Assembly: GCA_046727955.1 (NCBI GenBank)
Contig: JBKPDO010000010.1
Coordinates: forward strand, 1-64,000
From: DASVXQ01 sp046727955
Lineage (GTDB): Bacteria > Actinomycetota > CALGFH01
DNA: 64,000 nucleotides
Direction of reading: 5' to 3'
A program made the translations under genes and the position numbers. Shown piece by piece: positions 44,872 to 52,760 of this stretch (position 1 is the stretch's first letter; every line of letters begins with the position of its first letter). Under the pieces are notes generated by a model, which did not search any database, was not told where the DNA came from, and was given only the letters and a program-made list of their open reading frames with translations.

Positions 44872-46284
44872 TCAGTAGCGGTAGCCGGCCTGGACCCGGC
44901 CGGCGAGGAGGCGGGCGCACTCCTGGATCGAGCCCGCGAAGGAAGGATAGATCTGGAACGCCTGCGCGAGCTGGTTCGCGGTGAGCCGGTCGAAGCAGGC
45001 GACCGACGCCGGGGCGATCAGGTCAGAAGCGTAGCCGGCCACCACCGCACCGCCCACGATCGTGCCGGACCCCGGGCGCGCCAGCAGCTTCACGAAGCCG
45101 TCCTGCTGGTTGGCCATCTTGGCGCGAGAGTTGCTCGACAGCGGTAGCTTCTCGGTCACGACCTCGATGTTGGCCTTGGCCGCGCGCTGCTCCGACAGGC
45201 CGACCGTGGCGATCTGCGGGTCGGTGAAGACGGTCTGGGCCACCGCGTCCCAGCGCAATGGGGCCACCGCCTGGCCGAGCAGGTGCCACATGGCGATGCG
45301 GCCCTGCATCGCCGCCACCGACGCGAGCATCTGCCTGCCGGTCACGTCCCCGGCGGCATAGATGTTCGGCACGGTGGTGCGGCTCACGCCGTCGACCATC
45401 ACCCCCCCGCTGTCGGCGTTCACGCGCACACCGACCTCTTCCAGGCCGAGCCCGGAGGTCTGGGGGACCTGGCCGATGGTGAGCAGGACGTGCGTCCCCT
45501 CCACCGTGCCGCCGTCCTCGAGGTGGACCACGCCGTGGTCGCCGCTGCGCTCCACGCTGGCCGCCCTGGAGCTCTTGACCGTCTCCAGGCCGCGCCGCCG
45601 GAAGACCTCCTCGATGACCATGGCGGCGTCCTCGTCCTCGGAGGGCAGGACGCGGTCCCGGCTCACCACGAAGGTGACCTTGGAGCCAAAGCGGAGGAAG
45701 GCGGTGGCGTACTCCGCTCCGGTGGCGCCCGCTCCGATGACCACCAGGCGCTCGGGGACCTCCTTGAGGTTGTAGACGTCCTTGCTGGACAGGATCACCT
45801 CGCCGTCGGTGGGCGCGGTGTGGAGCCTGCGCGGGGCCGAGCCGGTGGCGATCAGGATCGCGTCGCAGGTCAGCCGCTCGGCCAGGCGGGTGTCGACGCG
45901 CACCTCGACCGTGTGGGGGTCGGCTATGTAGCCCCTGCCCTTCACGACGCGGGCACCCTCGGCGACCACCCGCTTGCGGATGTCCTCGGACTGGGCGTGG
46001 GCCAGGTCCCGGACGCGCTGCATGATGGTGGGCAGGTCGACCTCGTAGGTCGGCACGGAGCGGTTCGGCATCCCCTGGAAGTGGACGCCGAGCGCCGGCG
46101 CGGTCTCCAGGATCGAGAACGCCTGCGCCGAGCTGAGCAGCGTCTTCGACGGCACGCAGTCCCACAGGACGGTGTTGCCCCCGAGCCCCTCGTCGCTGAC
46201 GATGGTGACGTCCGCGCCGAGCTCGGCCGCGACCAGCGCGGCCTCGTAGCCGCCCGGCCCACCCCCGATGATCACAATCTTCAT
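44872..46284 (-). CDS. lpdA: LpdA-type NAD(P)H:quinone reductase of the flavoprotein disulfide reductase family
   Basis: 470 residues with FAD motif VIIGGGPGGYEAALVAAELG, NAD motif VVIGAGATGAEYATAFLRFG and NIYAAGDVTG. The redox segment reads GGNTVLWDCVPSK: the first Cys of the usual pair is Thr38, only Cys43 remains, and the C-terminal His-Glu dyad is missing (YPSFAGSIQE). Mycobacterium tuberculosis LpdA (Rv3303c) shows the same losses and acts as an NAD(P)H:quinone reductase rather than a lipoamide dehydrogenase, so the same is predicted here. Confidence 0.88.
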   Translation of the reverse strand: MKIVIIGGGPGGYEAALVAAELGADVTIVSDEGLGGNTVLWDCVPSKTLLSSAQAFSILETAPALGVHFQGMPNRSVPTYEVDLPTIMQRVRDLAHAQSEDIRKRVVAEGARVVKGRGYIADPHTVEVRVDTRLAERLTCDAILIATGSAPRRLHTAPTDGEVILSSKDVYNLKEVPERLVVIGAGATGAEYATAFLRFGSKVTFVVSRDRVLPSEDEDAAMVIEEVFRRRGLETVKSSRAASVERSGDHGVVHLEDGGTVEGTHVLLTIGQVPQTSGLGLEEVGVRVNADSGGVMVDGVSRTTVPNIYAAGDVTGRQMLASVAAMQGRIAMWHLLGQAVAPLRWDAVAQTVFTDPQIATVGLSEQRAAKANIEVVTEKLPLSSNSRAKMANQQDGFVKLLARPGSGTIVGGAVVAGYASDLIAPASVACFDRLTANQLAQAFQIYPSFAGSIQECARLLAGRVQAGYRY

Positions 46285-46348
46285 GACCCGATAGTACTCA
46301 CCTCAGGGGTCCCGCTCCCATCCGGCGGCGCCAAGCCCTCAATCGGCG

Positions 46349-46516
46349 TCAGGTGATTCTTCGCAGCGTGAGCACCAGCGGGACGAACACCCACAGGGCG
46401 AGGCCGAGGCCGATGAGATTCAGGCGACCCGACCAGCTCGAGCGGATGCCGAAGGCGGCCACGAGGAAGCAGAGGAACGCCGCCAGGTAGATGACGAACT
46501 GGAGCGTGTCAGACAT
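46349..46516 (-). CDS. Small membrane protein of 55 residues
   Basis: Two hydrophobic segments (LQFVIYLAAFLCFLVAAF and LNLIGLGLALWVFVPLVLTL) joined by a short RSSWSGR loop, ending LRRIT. AGGA lies about 10 nt before the ATG; a longer frame begins 14 codons upstream. Sits between the mutase and LpdA-type genes on the same strand. Function unknown; the hairpin-like topology is common for small actinobacterial envelope proteins. Confidence 0.7.
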   Translation of the reverse strand: MSDTLQFVIYLAAFLCFLVAAFGIRSSWSGRLNLIGLGLALWVFVPLVLTLRRIT

Positions 46517-46650
46517 AGAAGGCAGTTCCTTCAGACGGGGGTCGTCGGCGCGACCCATCCAAGACCCGGATGGATAGTTCTTACCGCCTCAAACCATTGA
46601 GGAAACGCTCACCGTCCGCCGCGATCGCCCGCTCATCCCGCTCATCCCGC

Positions 46651-48246
46651 TCACAGCGTGTCCGGCGGCCGGTAGACGCCGAAGACTTCGCGCAGCGCGT
46701 CGCACACCTCGCCGACCGTGGCCATGCGCCGCAGCGCCTCGCGCATCGGCACGAGCAGGTTGTCCCGACCACGAGCGGCGTCGCGCAGGGCCTCCAGGGC
46801 GTCGCGCACCGCCTGGGCGTCCCGCTGCGCGCGCACCTCGGCCAGCGACTTGGCCTGCGCCTCCGCGATGGCGGGGTCGAGCCGCAGCAGGCTCACCGGC
46901 TCTTCCTCGCCCTCGGTCCAGCGGTTGACGCCCACCACCACGCTGTCGCCTGACTCGACCGCCCGGAGCTGCTCGTAGGCAGAACGCTCGATCTGCTCCT
47001 TCTGGAAGCCGCGCTCGATCGCTGCCACCGCCCCGCCCAGCCCGTCGACCTCGGCGATGAGCGCCCGCGCCCGCGCCTCGACCTCGTCGGTGAGGCGCTC
47101 GATGAAGTACGACCCGGCGAGTGGGTCGACCGTGTCGGTGACGCCCGTCTCGCTGGCGAGCACCTGCTGGGTGCGCAGCGCCAGCCGCGCGGCCGACTCG
47201 CTCGGCAGGGCCAGCGCCTCGTCGTAGGCGTTGGTGTGCAGCGACTGGGTGCCCCCGAGCGCCGCGGCGAGAGCCTGGTACGCCACCCGGACCACATTGT
47301 TGAGCGGCTGCTGGGCGGTGAGCTGCACGCCTGCCGTCTGCGTATGGAAACGCAGCATGCGCGAGCGCGGGTCCTTGGCGCCGAAACGGCTGGCCATGAT
47401 CTCAGCCCAGGTGCGCCGGGCGGCGCGGAACTTGGCCACCTCCTCCAGCAGGGTCGTGCGGGCGACGAAGAAGAACGACAGCCGCGGCGCGAACGCGTCG
47501 ACGTCGAGCCCGGCCTCCGACGCGGCCTGCACGTAGGCGACGGCATTGGAGAGGGTGAAGGCCACTTCCTGCACCGCGGTCGCGCCTGCCTCGGCCATGT
47601 GGTAGCCGGAGATCGAGATGGTGTTGAAGCGCGGCAGGTGGCGGGCGCAGTAGGCGAACAGGTCGGTGGCGATGCGCAGGCTCGCCCTGGGCGGGTAGAT
47701 GTAGGTGCCGCGGGCGATGTACTCCTTGAGAACGTCGTTCTGGACGGTGCCGGACAGCTCGGCTGGGTCGACCCCCTGCTCCTCCCCCACCAGCTGGTAC
47801 AGCAGCAGCAGGACGGCCGCGGGGGCGTTGATGGTCATCGAGGTGGAGACCTTGCCGAGCGGGATCCCGTCCAGCAGCCTGCGCATGTCGGCCAGGGAGT
47901 CGATAGCCACGCCAACCTTGCCCACCTCGGCCGCGGCCATGGGATGGTCGGAGTCGTAGCCCATCTGGGTGGGCAGGTCGAACGCCACCGAAAGGCCGGT
48001 CTGGCCGTGCGCGAGCAGGTAGCGGAAGCGTGCGTTGGTCTCGGCCGCCGAGCCGAAGCCGGCGTACTGGCGCATGGTCCAGGGCCGGCCCCGGTACATG
48101 GTCGGGTAGATCCCGCGCGTGAAGGGATCGCGCCCGGGCTCGCCCAGAGCCCGCTCTGGGTCGAAGCCCGCCAGGTCCTCGGGTCCGTACAGGATCTCGA
48201 CCGGGATGCCCGACTCGGTGCGGCGCTCGTCGTCTGTAGTGCCCAT
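46651..48246 (-). CDS. Methylmalonyl-CoA mutase family large subunit without cobalamin domain
   Basis: 531 residues: only the substrate-binding TIM-barrel, with GIYPTMYRGRPWTMRQYAGF, GLSVAFDLPTQMGYDSD, TSMTINAPA, NDVLKEYIARGTYIYPP, TISISGYHMAEAGA, and SLHTNAYDEALALPS. Tyr61 and Arg179 correspond to the substrate-contact Tyr and Arg of methylmalonyl-CoA mutase; isobutyryl-CoA mutase has Phe and Gln there, so methylmalonyl-CoA is favoured. The B12 domain must come from a separate small subunit not encoded in this window. RBS AGGAGG is 7 nt before the ATG but within a hairpin. Confidence 0.88.
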   Translation of the reverse strand: MGTTDDERRTESGIPVEILYGPEDLAGFDPERALGEPGRDPFTRGIYPTMYRGRPWTMRQYAGFGSAAETNARFRYLLAHGQTGLSVAFDLPTQMGYDSDHPMAAAEVGKVGVAIDSLADMRRLLDGIPLGKVSTSMTINAPAAVLLLLYQLVGEEQGVDPAELSGTVQNDVLKEYIARGTYIYPPRASLRIATDLFAYCARHLPRFNTISISGYHMAEAGATAVQEVAFTLSNAVAYVQAASEAGLDVDAFAPRLSFFFVARTTLLEEVAKFRAARRTWAEIMASRFGAKDPRSRMLRFHTQTAGVQLTAQQPLNNVVRVAYQALAAALGGTQSLHTNAYDEALALPSESAARLALRTQQVLASETGVTDTVDPLAGSYFIERLTDEVEARARALIAEVDGLGGAVAAIERGFQKEQIERSAYEQLRAVESGDSVVVGVNRWTEGEEEPVSLLRLDPAIAEAQAKSLAEVRAQRDAQAVRDALEALRDAARGRDNLLVPMREALRRMATVGEVCDALREVFGVYRPPDTL

Positions 48247-48252
48247 CGTCCA

Positions 48253-48271
48253 GCCTCCTGTCGCAGGAGGC
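48253..48271 (-). promoter_or_regulatory. Hairpin sequestering the mutase ribosome-binding site
   Basis: On the minus strand GCCTCCTG and CAGGAGGC form an 8-bp perfect stem with a three-base loop; the right arm is the AGGAGG used for the mutase ATG at 48246. The stem begins about 22 bases after the kinase stop codon, so translation of the kinase or an RNA-binding factor could open it. Confidence 0.6.
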
Positions 48272-48293
48272 CAGGGTAAGGCACTACCTCGCT

Positions 48294-49139
48294 TCAGGCT
48301 GGGAGCGCGCGGGAGCCCGCGGCGACGCGGCGCAGCGCGTACCAGACGTCCGCCGCCTCGGGGCGCTCGGCCGGCTCCTTGGCCAGCAACCGCTCGATCA
48401 CCGGGGCGAGCGGGCCGAGGTGGTCCGCCGGTCGCGGTGGGTCGTTGACGATGGCGTTCACCACGTCCAGGTGCACCTTGGCCGACTTGAACGGCGGCTC
48501 GCCCTCGACCGCGAAGTACAGCGTCGCCCCGAGCGCCCACAGGTCCGTGGGCGGCCCGACCTGGAGCCCCTTGATCTGCTCGGGCGCCATGAACGCCGGC
48601 GAGCCGACCACCACCCCGGTCGCGGTCAGCTCGGGGTCGCCGGTGAGGGACGCGGTGCCGAAGTCGGTGAGCTTGGTGGTGCCGTCCTCGCGCACTAGCA
48701 CGTTGCTGGGCTTGACGTCCCGGTGAACGATGCCGGCCCGGTGCGCCGCCTCCAGGGTCGCCAGCAGCCGCAGGCCGATCGCCGCGGCCCGGCGCGGGTC
48801 GAGCGGGCCGCGCTCGCCGACGAGCTGGTCGAGGTTGGGCGCCTCCACCAGCTCCATGACGATGTAGTCCTGGCCCGAGTCCTGGACCACGTCGAAGAGG
48901 ATGACGGCGCCCGGATGGCTCAGGCGCGCGGCGGCGCGCGCCTCGCGGATCACCCGCGCCCGCAGCGCGGTCCGCTGCTCCTTCCGGACCGCCGGGGGCA
49001 GCTCGACCTCTTTGATTGCGACCGGACGGCCCAGCAGGGTGTCCTCGGCCCGCCATACCACGCCCACGCCGCCCTCACCGAGCTGCGGCCCGAGCTCGTA
49101 ACGGCCGGCGATCGTGCGTCCAGCGACATCCTGTGCCAT
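48294..49139 (-). CDS. Soluble Hanks-type serine/threonine protein kinase
   Basis: 281 residues, catalytic domain only. Gly-loop LGEGGVGVVW, Lys43 in AIKEV, HRDVKPSN (Asp141, Asn146), DFG at 159-161, activation region GSPAFMAPEQIKG. No membrane helix or extracellular sensor, so it must be recruited by other proteins. It is preceded by a membrane pseudokinase gene 98 bp upstream and followed by the methylmalonyl-CoA mutase gene, both on the same strand. Confidence 0.92.
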   Translation of the reverse strand: MAQDVAGRTIAGRYELGPQLGEGGVGVVWRAEDTLLGRPVAIKEVELPPAVRKEQRTALRARVIREARAAARLSHPGAVILFDVVQDSGQDYIVMELVEAPNLDQLVGERGPLDPRRAAAIGLRLLATLEAAHRAGIVHRDVKPSNVLVREDGTTKLTDFGTASLTGDPELTATGVVVGSPAFMAPEQIKGLQVGPPTDLWALGATLYFAVEGEPPFKSAKVHLDVVNAIVNDPPRPADHLGPLAPVIERLLAKEPAERPEAADVWYALRRVAAGSRALPA

Positions 49140-49237
49140 GCCGCCGCACCTTATCAGCCGAGCGCGGTGAAGGCGCGCTCGAACTGTGCAGCGATGCCCC
49201 TCCGGCAGGCACGGGAGCCCTCCGCCGTCCCGGCTCG

Positions 49238-50827
49238 CTATCCCGGCGGCGCGAAGGAGCCGAGGGCTGTCTGCAGGATGGCCTGGGCGACGCCCCAGTC
49301 GGTCTCGTGCGAGAACACGCTGATGGCCAGCCAGCGGCCGGGGCCGCTCTGGCCCGGCGGGGTGTTGGCGCCGAGCTCGATCGCGTGGAAGGGCTGCTGG
49401 TCGTCGCCGAGGTAGGTGAACTCCAGCACGGCGCCGGGACGGCCCTGGAGGACCGTCGGCTCGACCCGGACCTGCTGGTAGCTGCCCTCGTGGAGGCCCG
49501 CGTGCAGCTGCGAGGACTGCTGCTCGGCGGCGACCGGGTCGCCGGCGGGCCCGTCCTGCCACTGGACCCGCAGGAAGGTCGGCAGGGAGCGGTCGTGGAA
49601 CTCGGTGGTATGGTCGTCCTGCTGCACGACCTCCCAGCTCGCCGGGTAGGCGATGCGGTAGCCGACGCGCTGGTCGGTGAATACGGTCCACCCGGCCGGC
49701 AGCGCCGCGGCCGTCGGCGGCGGCGTGGTGGTGGACGTGCTGGTCGAGGTCGAGGTCGAGGTGCTCGGAGTAGTCGCGACGGCGCGGTCACGCGCCCGCT
49801 GCTCCGCGACGGAGCCGGCCGGGTTGCCGATCACCGCCACGATCACCACGAACGACAGCAGCGCGAGCAGCACCGAGACGCCGGCGACCAGCACCCCCCG
49901 CCGCCGCGGGTCCAGCAGCCAGTCGACCGCCTCGCCCCGTGCCGGCAGCCAGGCCGGCAGCCAGGCCGGACGGCCCCGAGCGCGGGCGGCCTGGCCGGCG
50001 GCGCCCGCCGCCGGGACGGGCGTCAGCAGGGCGGTGCCCTCGTCGAGGTCCTCGAGCTGCCTCCGGACGCTGGCGGCCGAGGGGCGCATAGCGGGCGTCC
50101 GTGTGAGCAGCGCCGCGAGCACCGGGCCCAGCGGGCCGGCATGCTCGCAGGGCCGCGGCTCCTGGTACAGCACCGCATCGGCGGGCACTGTCCGCGCCTG
50201 CTCACCGAAGGGGGGCTGGCCCTCCACGGCGGTGTACATGGTGGCGCCGAGCGCCCACAGGTCCGCCGCCGCTCCGGCAGGCTCCCCACGAGCCTGCTCG
50301 GGCGCTGGAACGGCGATCGGCCGCGCGGGTGGCACCACCGCCGCCAGCCCGAGGCCTGCCAGGCGGGCAGCGCCGTCCGGGGTCACCAGCACGCTCGCCG
50401 GCTGCAGGTCCAGGTGGGCAAAGCCGGCGCGATGGACCGCCTCCAGCACCCCGAGCACGTCGAGGCCGATACGCGCCACCCGGCGCGGCGGCAGGTGGTC
50501 GTGGCGCTCGAGGAGCTCGTCCAGGGGAAGCGCCTGGACCAGCTCGGTGACCACGTAGAGGCGGTCCCCGTCGAGCAGGACGTCGTGCAGCGTGAGCGCG
50601 CCCGGGTGGTCGATGCCGGCCGCCACGCGGGCACCATGGACGATCCGGGACCAGCGCGCGGCGCGCTCGGCCTCGGACTCGGCTGGCGACTCGATCTCCT
50701 CGACCGCGACGACGCCGCCGGTGACCAGGTCGGTGGCGCGCCAGACGGTACCGGCGCGGCCCCGGCGCAGGGTCGCCTGCAGGACGTAGCGGTTGGCGAC
50801 GAGCCGTTCGGGGGAAGCCTGCTCCAT
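49238..50827 (-). CDS. Membrane-anchored pseudokinase (degenerate Ser/Thr kinase domain) with extracytoplasmic domain
   Basis: 529 residues. Residues 10-275 have the kinase fold but the catalytic residues are lost: VAIK-type Lys is Glu43 (AVEEIES), HRDxKxxN reads HLDLQPAS (Lys to Gln, Asn to Ser), DFG reads GLG (158-160), and the Gly-loop is RRGRAGTVW. WALGATMYTAVEGQPPFGEQ shows the C-lobe is kept. A helix (about 318-340), a Thr/Ser repeat linker and a roughly 150-residue extracytoplasmic domain (WTVFTDQRVGYRIAYPASWEVV, PsbP/DUF-like) follow. Probably a sensor scaffold for the adjacent intact kinase. Confidence 0.88.
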   Translation of the reverse strand: MEQASPERLVANRYVLQATLRRGRAGTVWRATDLVTGGVVAVEEIESPAESEAERAARWSRIVHGARVAAGIDHPGALTLHDVLLDGDRLYVVTELVQALPLDELLERHDHLPPRRVARIGLDVLGVLEAVHRAGFAHLDLQPASVLVTPDGAARLAGLGLAAVVPPARPIAVPAPEQARGEPAGAAADLWALGATMYTAVEGQPPFGEQARTVPADAVLYQEPRPCEHAGPLGPVLAALLTRTPAMRPSAASVRRQLEDLDEGTALLTPVPAAGAAGQAARARGRPAWLPAWLPARGEAVDWLLDPRRRGVLVAGVSVLLALLSFVVIVAVIGNPAGSVAEQRARDRAVATTPSTSTSTSTSTSTTTPPPTAAALPAGWTVFTDQRVGYRIAYPASWEVVQQDDHTTEFHDRSLPTFLRVQWQDGPAGDPVAAEQQSSQLHAGLHEGSYQQVRVEPTVLQGRPGAVLEFTYLGDDQQPFHAIELGANTPPGQSGPGRWLAISVFSHETDWGVAQAILQTALGSFAPPG

Positions 50828-50918
50828 GGTCGCGGCAGTACTCTACGACAGTCAGGTCCGCAGCGGTCGAGATCCACCCGCTCCGCTGAGGGCTGCGGAG
50901 GGGGTGGCGAGGGGATCG

Positions 50919-51164
50919 CTACTCGTCCGGGCGGGCGCGGCGGCGGCGGGTTGGGGGTGGCTCGCCGACCGCGCGCTGCCACAGGATGGCGACCAGCTTG
51001 CGAGCGAGCATCACGGCGAGCGCCGATGCCACGGCGAACGCGACCTGCTTGGCGATCCTGCGAGCCTCGTCCGGGGCCCGCTCGGAGAGCTTGGCCACCT
51101 TCTCCTCCATGCGTCTGCGGGTCAGCTCGATCTCTCGGGCGGTCGCCGCCGCGGTCTCACCCAC
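50919..51164 (-). CDS. DUF3618-like small membrane protein
   Basis: 81 residues: EIELTRRRMEEKVAKLSE at the N-terminus is the DUF3618 pattern, followed by one hydrophobic segment (VAFAVASALAVMLARKLVAIL) and a basic tail. The GTG start, preceded by GAGGAG at 5 nt, lies inside the holin-like gene, so the two overlap by 43 bases and are translationally linked. Such pairs are common in actinobacteria and are not phage derived. Confidence 0.82.
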   Translation of the reverse strand: MGETAAATAREIELTRRRMEEKVAKLSERAPDEARRIAKQVAFAVASALAVMLARKLVAILWQRAVGEPPPTRRRRARPDE

Positions 51165-51598
51165 CTGATCTCCTCTCTGAGCTCGGTCGCGGTCTCTCTC
51201 AGCTCGGCCCTGGCCTGCGCGGGCGTCACCCTCGACCTGGCCAGGCGTCGGGCTCCCAGAAACCCGAGGAGGCCGGCCAGCAGCACCACCGCGCCGCCGA
51301 CGATCAGTGGACCGAGCCATGCCGGCCCGTAGATCGCCCGTGCCGCCGAGGCGAGCAGGAACCCGATCCCGTAGAGCACCAGGACCCCCGCCACCGCCAG
51401 CAGGCTGGCTGCTCTGGCGCCGGACACCAGCCCCTCGGTCATCTCCTGCCTGGCCAGCAGGACCTCTTGGCGCACCAGTGTGGTGGCGTCGTCGGCGAGG
51501 CCCCTGAGCAGCTCGCCGGTGGACGGCTCGCCCGCCACCGCTGGTCCCTGGGGCGAAACGACCCCGTCGCCCCCAGGGGACACTTGCTCGCTTGTCAC
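51122..51598 (-). CDS. Actinobacterial holin-X-like (DUF1469-type) membrane protein
   Basis: 158 residues. LLRGLADDATTLVRQEVLLARQEM is the conserved amphipathic segment, then two membrane helices (ASLLAVAGVLVLYGIGFLLAS and LGPLIVGGAVVLLAGLLGFLG) and a charged C-terminal helix. Annotated widely as a phage-holin family, but there are no phage genes here and it pairs with DUF3618; probably an envelope or stress protein. GTG start with GGGGAG 4 nt upstream. Confidence 0.82.
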   Translation of the reverse strand: MTSEQVSPGGDGVVSPQGPAVAGEPSTGELLRGLADDATTLVRQEVLLARQEMTEGLVSGARAASLLAVAGVLVLYGIGFLLASAARAIYGPAWLGPLIVGGAVVLLAGLLGFLGARRLARSRVTPAQARAELRETATELREEIRWVRPRRRPPERSS

Positions 51599-51666
51599 AA
51601 TGCTCCCCCTGCTCCGCTGATCGTCTCGTGATCCTGCCTGATCAGGTTCCCCTCGACAACAGTCTT

Positions 51667-52617
51667 TTACCGCGCGGGCGACCAGGCGGGTCCGAGCACC
51701 TCCAGCAGCCGTGTCAGCGCGCGCCGAGTGGTCGGCGACAGCGGCAGCCCCGCCAGCTCCCACAGCGGGACCCATTCCAGCTGGGAATGCTCGCCTGGGT
51801 CGCGGTTGCTCGTCTGCCCCCGCCAGGCCGTCGCCAGGTAGAACGCATCGGCCCGCTCACCATCGTGGAAGCAGCCCAGCGGCGCGGCAGCGAGCGGCTC
51901 CACGTCCGCCTCCTCGCGCGCCTCGCGGACCAGCGCCTCCAGCAGCGACTCCCCCGGCTCCCGCTTGCCGCCAGGCGCGTCCCATACCCCTGGGTAGCGG
52001 CGCTCCGGCCGCCGCGTGCGCCGGCCGAGCAGGACCCGCGAGCCGTCGAAGAGGAACACGGCCGCGCTCACCGCCTCGGCCAGCGGCACCTCGCGGACCA
52101 CCCCGACCCCGCCGACCGCCGCCTGGTGCAGCACCTGCCACTCGCCGCGCTCGTCCTCCTCGGTGAGCGTGACCTCTGGCAGCGGGAACACGGCATGGAA
52201 GCCCGCCAGCTCCCGCGCGGCCGCCTCCAGCTCGGCGGGCGGCCTGTCCTGCGTCACGGTCACGTGTGGATAGAACGGGAAGGCGCGCTGGTCCAGCGGC
52301 GGCGCCCGCAGCGCCGCCTCGAGCGCACGCAACGTCGGCTCGCCCTCCGTCACCACCAGGAAGACCACCGCGCTCTGCGGCAGGAACGTCGCCGCGCCGC
52401 GCAGCTCGATCACGCCGGGAAGCACCCTGGCCGCCGCGCGGTCGACCAGGGCGATCGCCGCGTCCCGGGCAGCGGCCGCCACCGTCTGCGGCGGCACCAG
52501 CGTCAGGTGAGGCGGGATCAGGTCCCTGGCCGGGTCGCGCAGCGCCCGCCGCCAGGCCTGCACGTGCGCGGCCAGCGGCTCAGGCAGCAGCACGATCACC
52601 CCGAGAGCGCCGGTCAT
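51667..52617 (-). CDS. Fusion of a 2'-5' RNA ligase (LigT) family domain and a Nudix hydrolase
   Basis: 316 residues. N-terminal half: 2H phosphoesterase with both HxTx motifs (PPHLTLVPP, YPHVTVTQ). C-terminal half: Nudix hydrolase with box GGKREPGESLLEALVREAREE, keeping the catalytic REAREE; the last conserved Gly is replaced. The fusion suggests sequential processing of a nucleotide or RNA end, for example opening a cyclic phosphate and trimming a diphosphate; unproven. The ATG and the 14 first bases lie within the end of the 122-bp repeat element, and no strong ribosome site is visible. Confidence 0.85.
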   Translation of the reverse strand: MTGALGVIVLLPEPLAAHVQAWRRALRDPARDLIPPHLTLVPPQTVAAAARDAAIALVDRAAARVLPGVIELRGAATFLPQSAVVFLVVTEGEPTLRALEAALRAPPLDQRAFPFYPHVTVTQDRPPAELEAAARELAGFHAVFPLPEVTLTEEDERGEWQVLHQAAVGGVGVVREVPLAEAVSAAVFLFDGSRVLLGRRTRRPERRYPGVWDAPGGKREPGESLLEALVREAREEADVEPLAAAPLGCFHDGERADAFYLATAWRGQTSNRDPGEHSQLEWVPLWELAGLPLSPTTRRALTRLLEVLGPAWSPAR

Positions 52618-52725
52618 GTACCCGGCGCGGCATGCAGCGCCAGACCTTCGTGCGACGCTGGACCTTGCGCGCCGTCCCCGTTGACCACTCACTCACCTCA
52701 CGAAGGGATACTTGACCGGTGCTCT
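52604..52725. repeat. 122-bp inverted-repeat element, copy 2
   Basis: Same length as copy 1 (15825-15946). Left end AGAGCGCCGGTCATG (52604-52618), right end CTTGACCGGTGCTCT (52711-52725), so the inverted ends are slightly degraded. Between them the two copies agree at most positions, with one compensating insertion and deletion. The element spans the start codon of the LigT-Nudix gene and reaches to within 36 bases of the trpS stop codon. Confidence 0.75.
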
Positions 52726-52760
52726 TCAGGACGGCGGTGGCCGGCGGGGCCACGCCTCGC

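Noticed and set aside
51122..51598. Holin-like gene as a prophage remnant
   Set aside because: The protein belongs to an actinobacterial chromosomal membrane family and is paired with DUF3618; there are no phage structural, integrase or lysin genes nearby.
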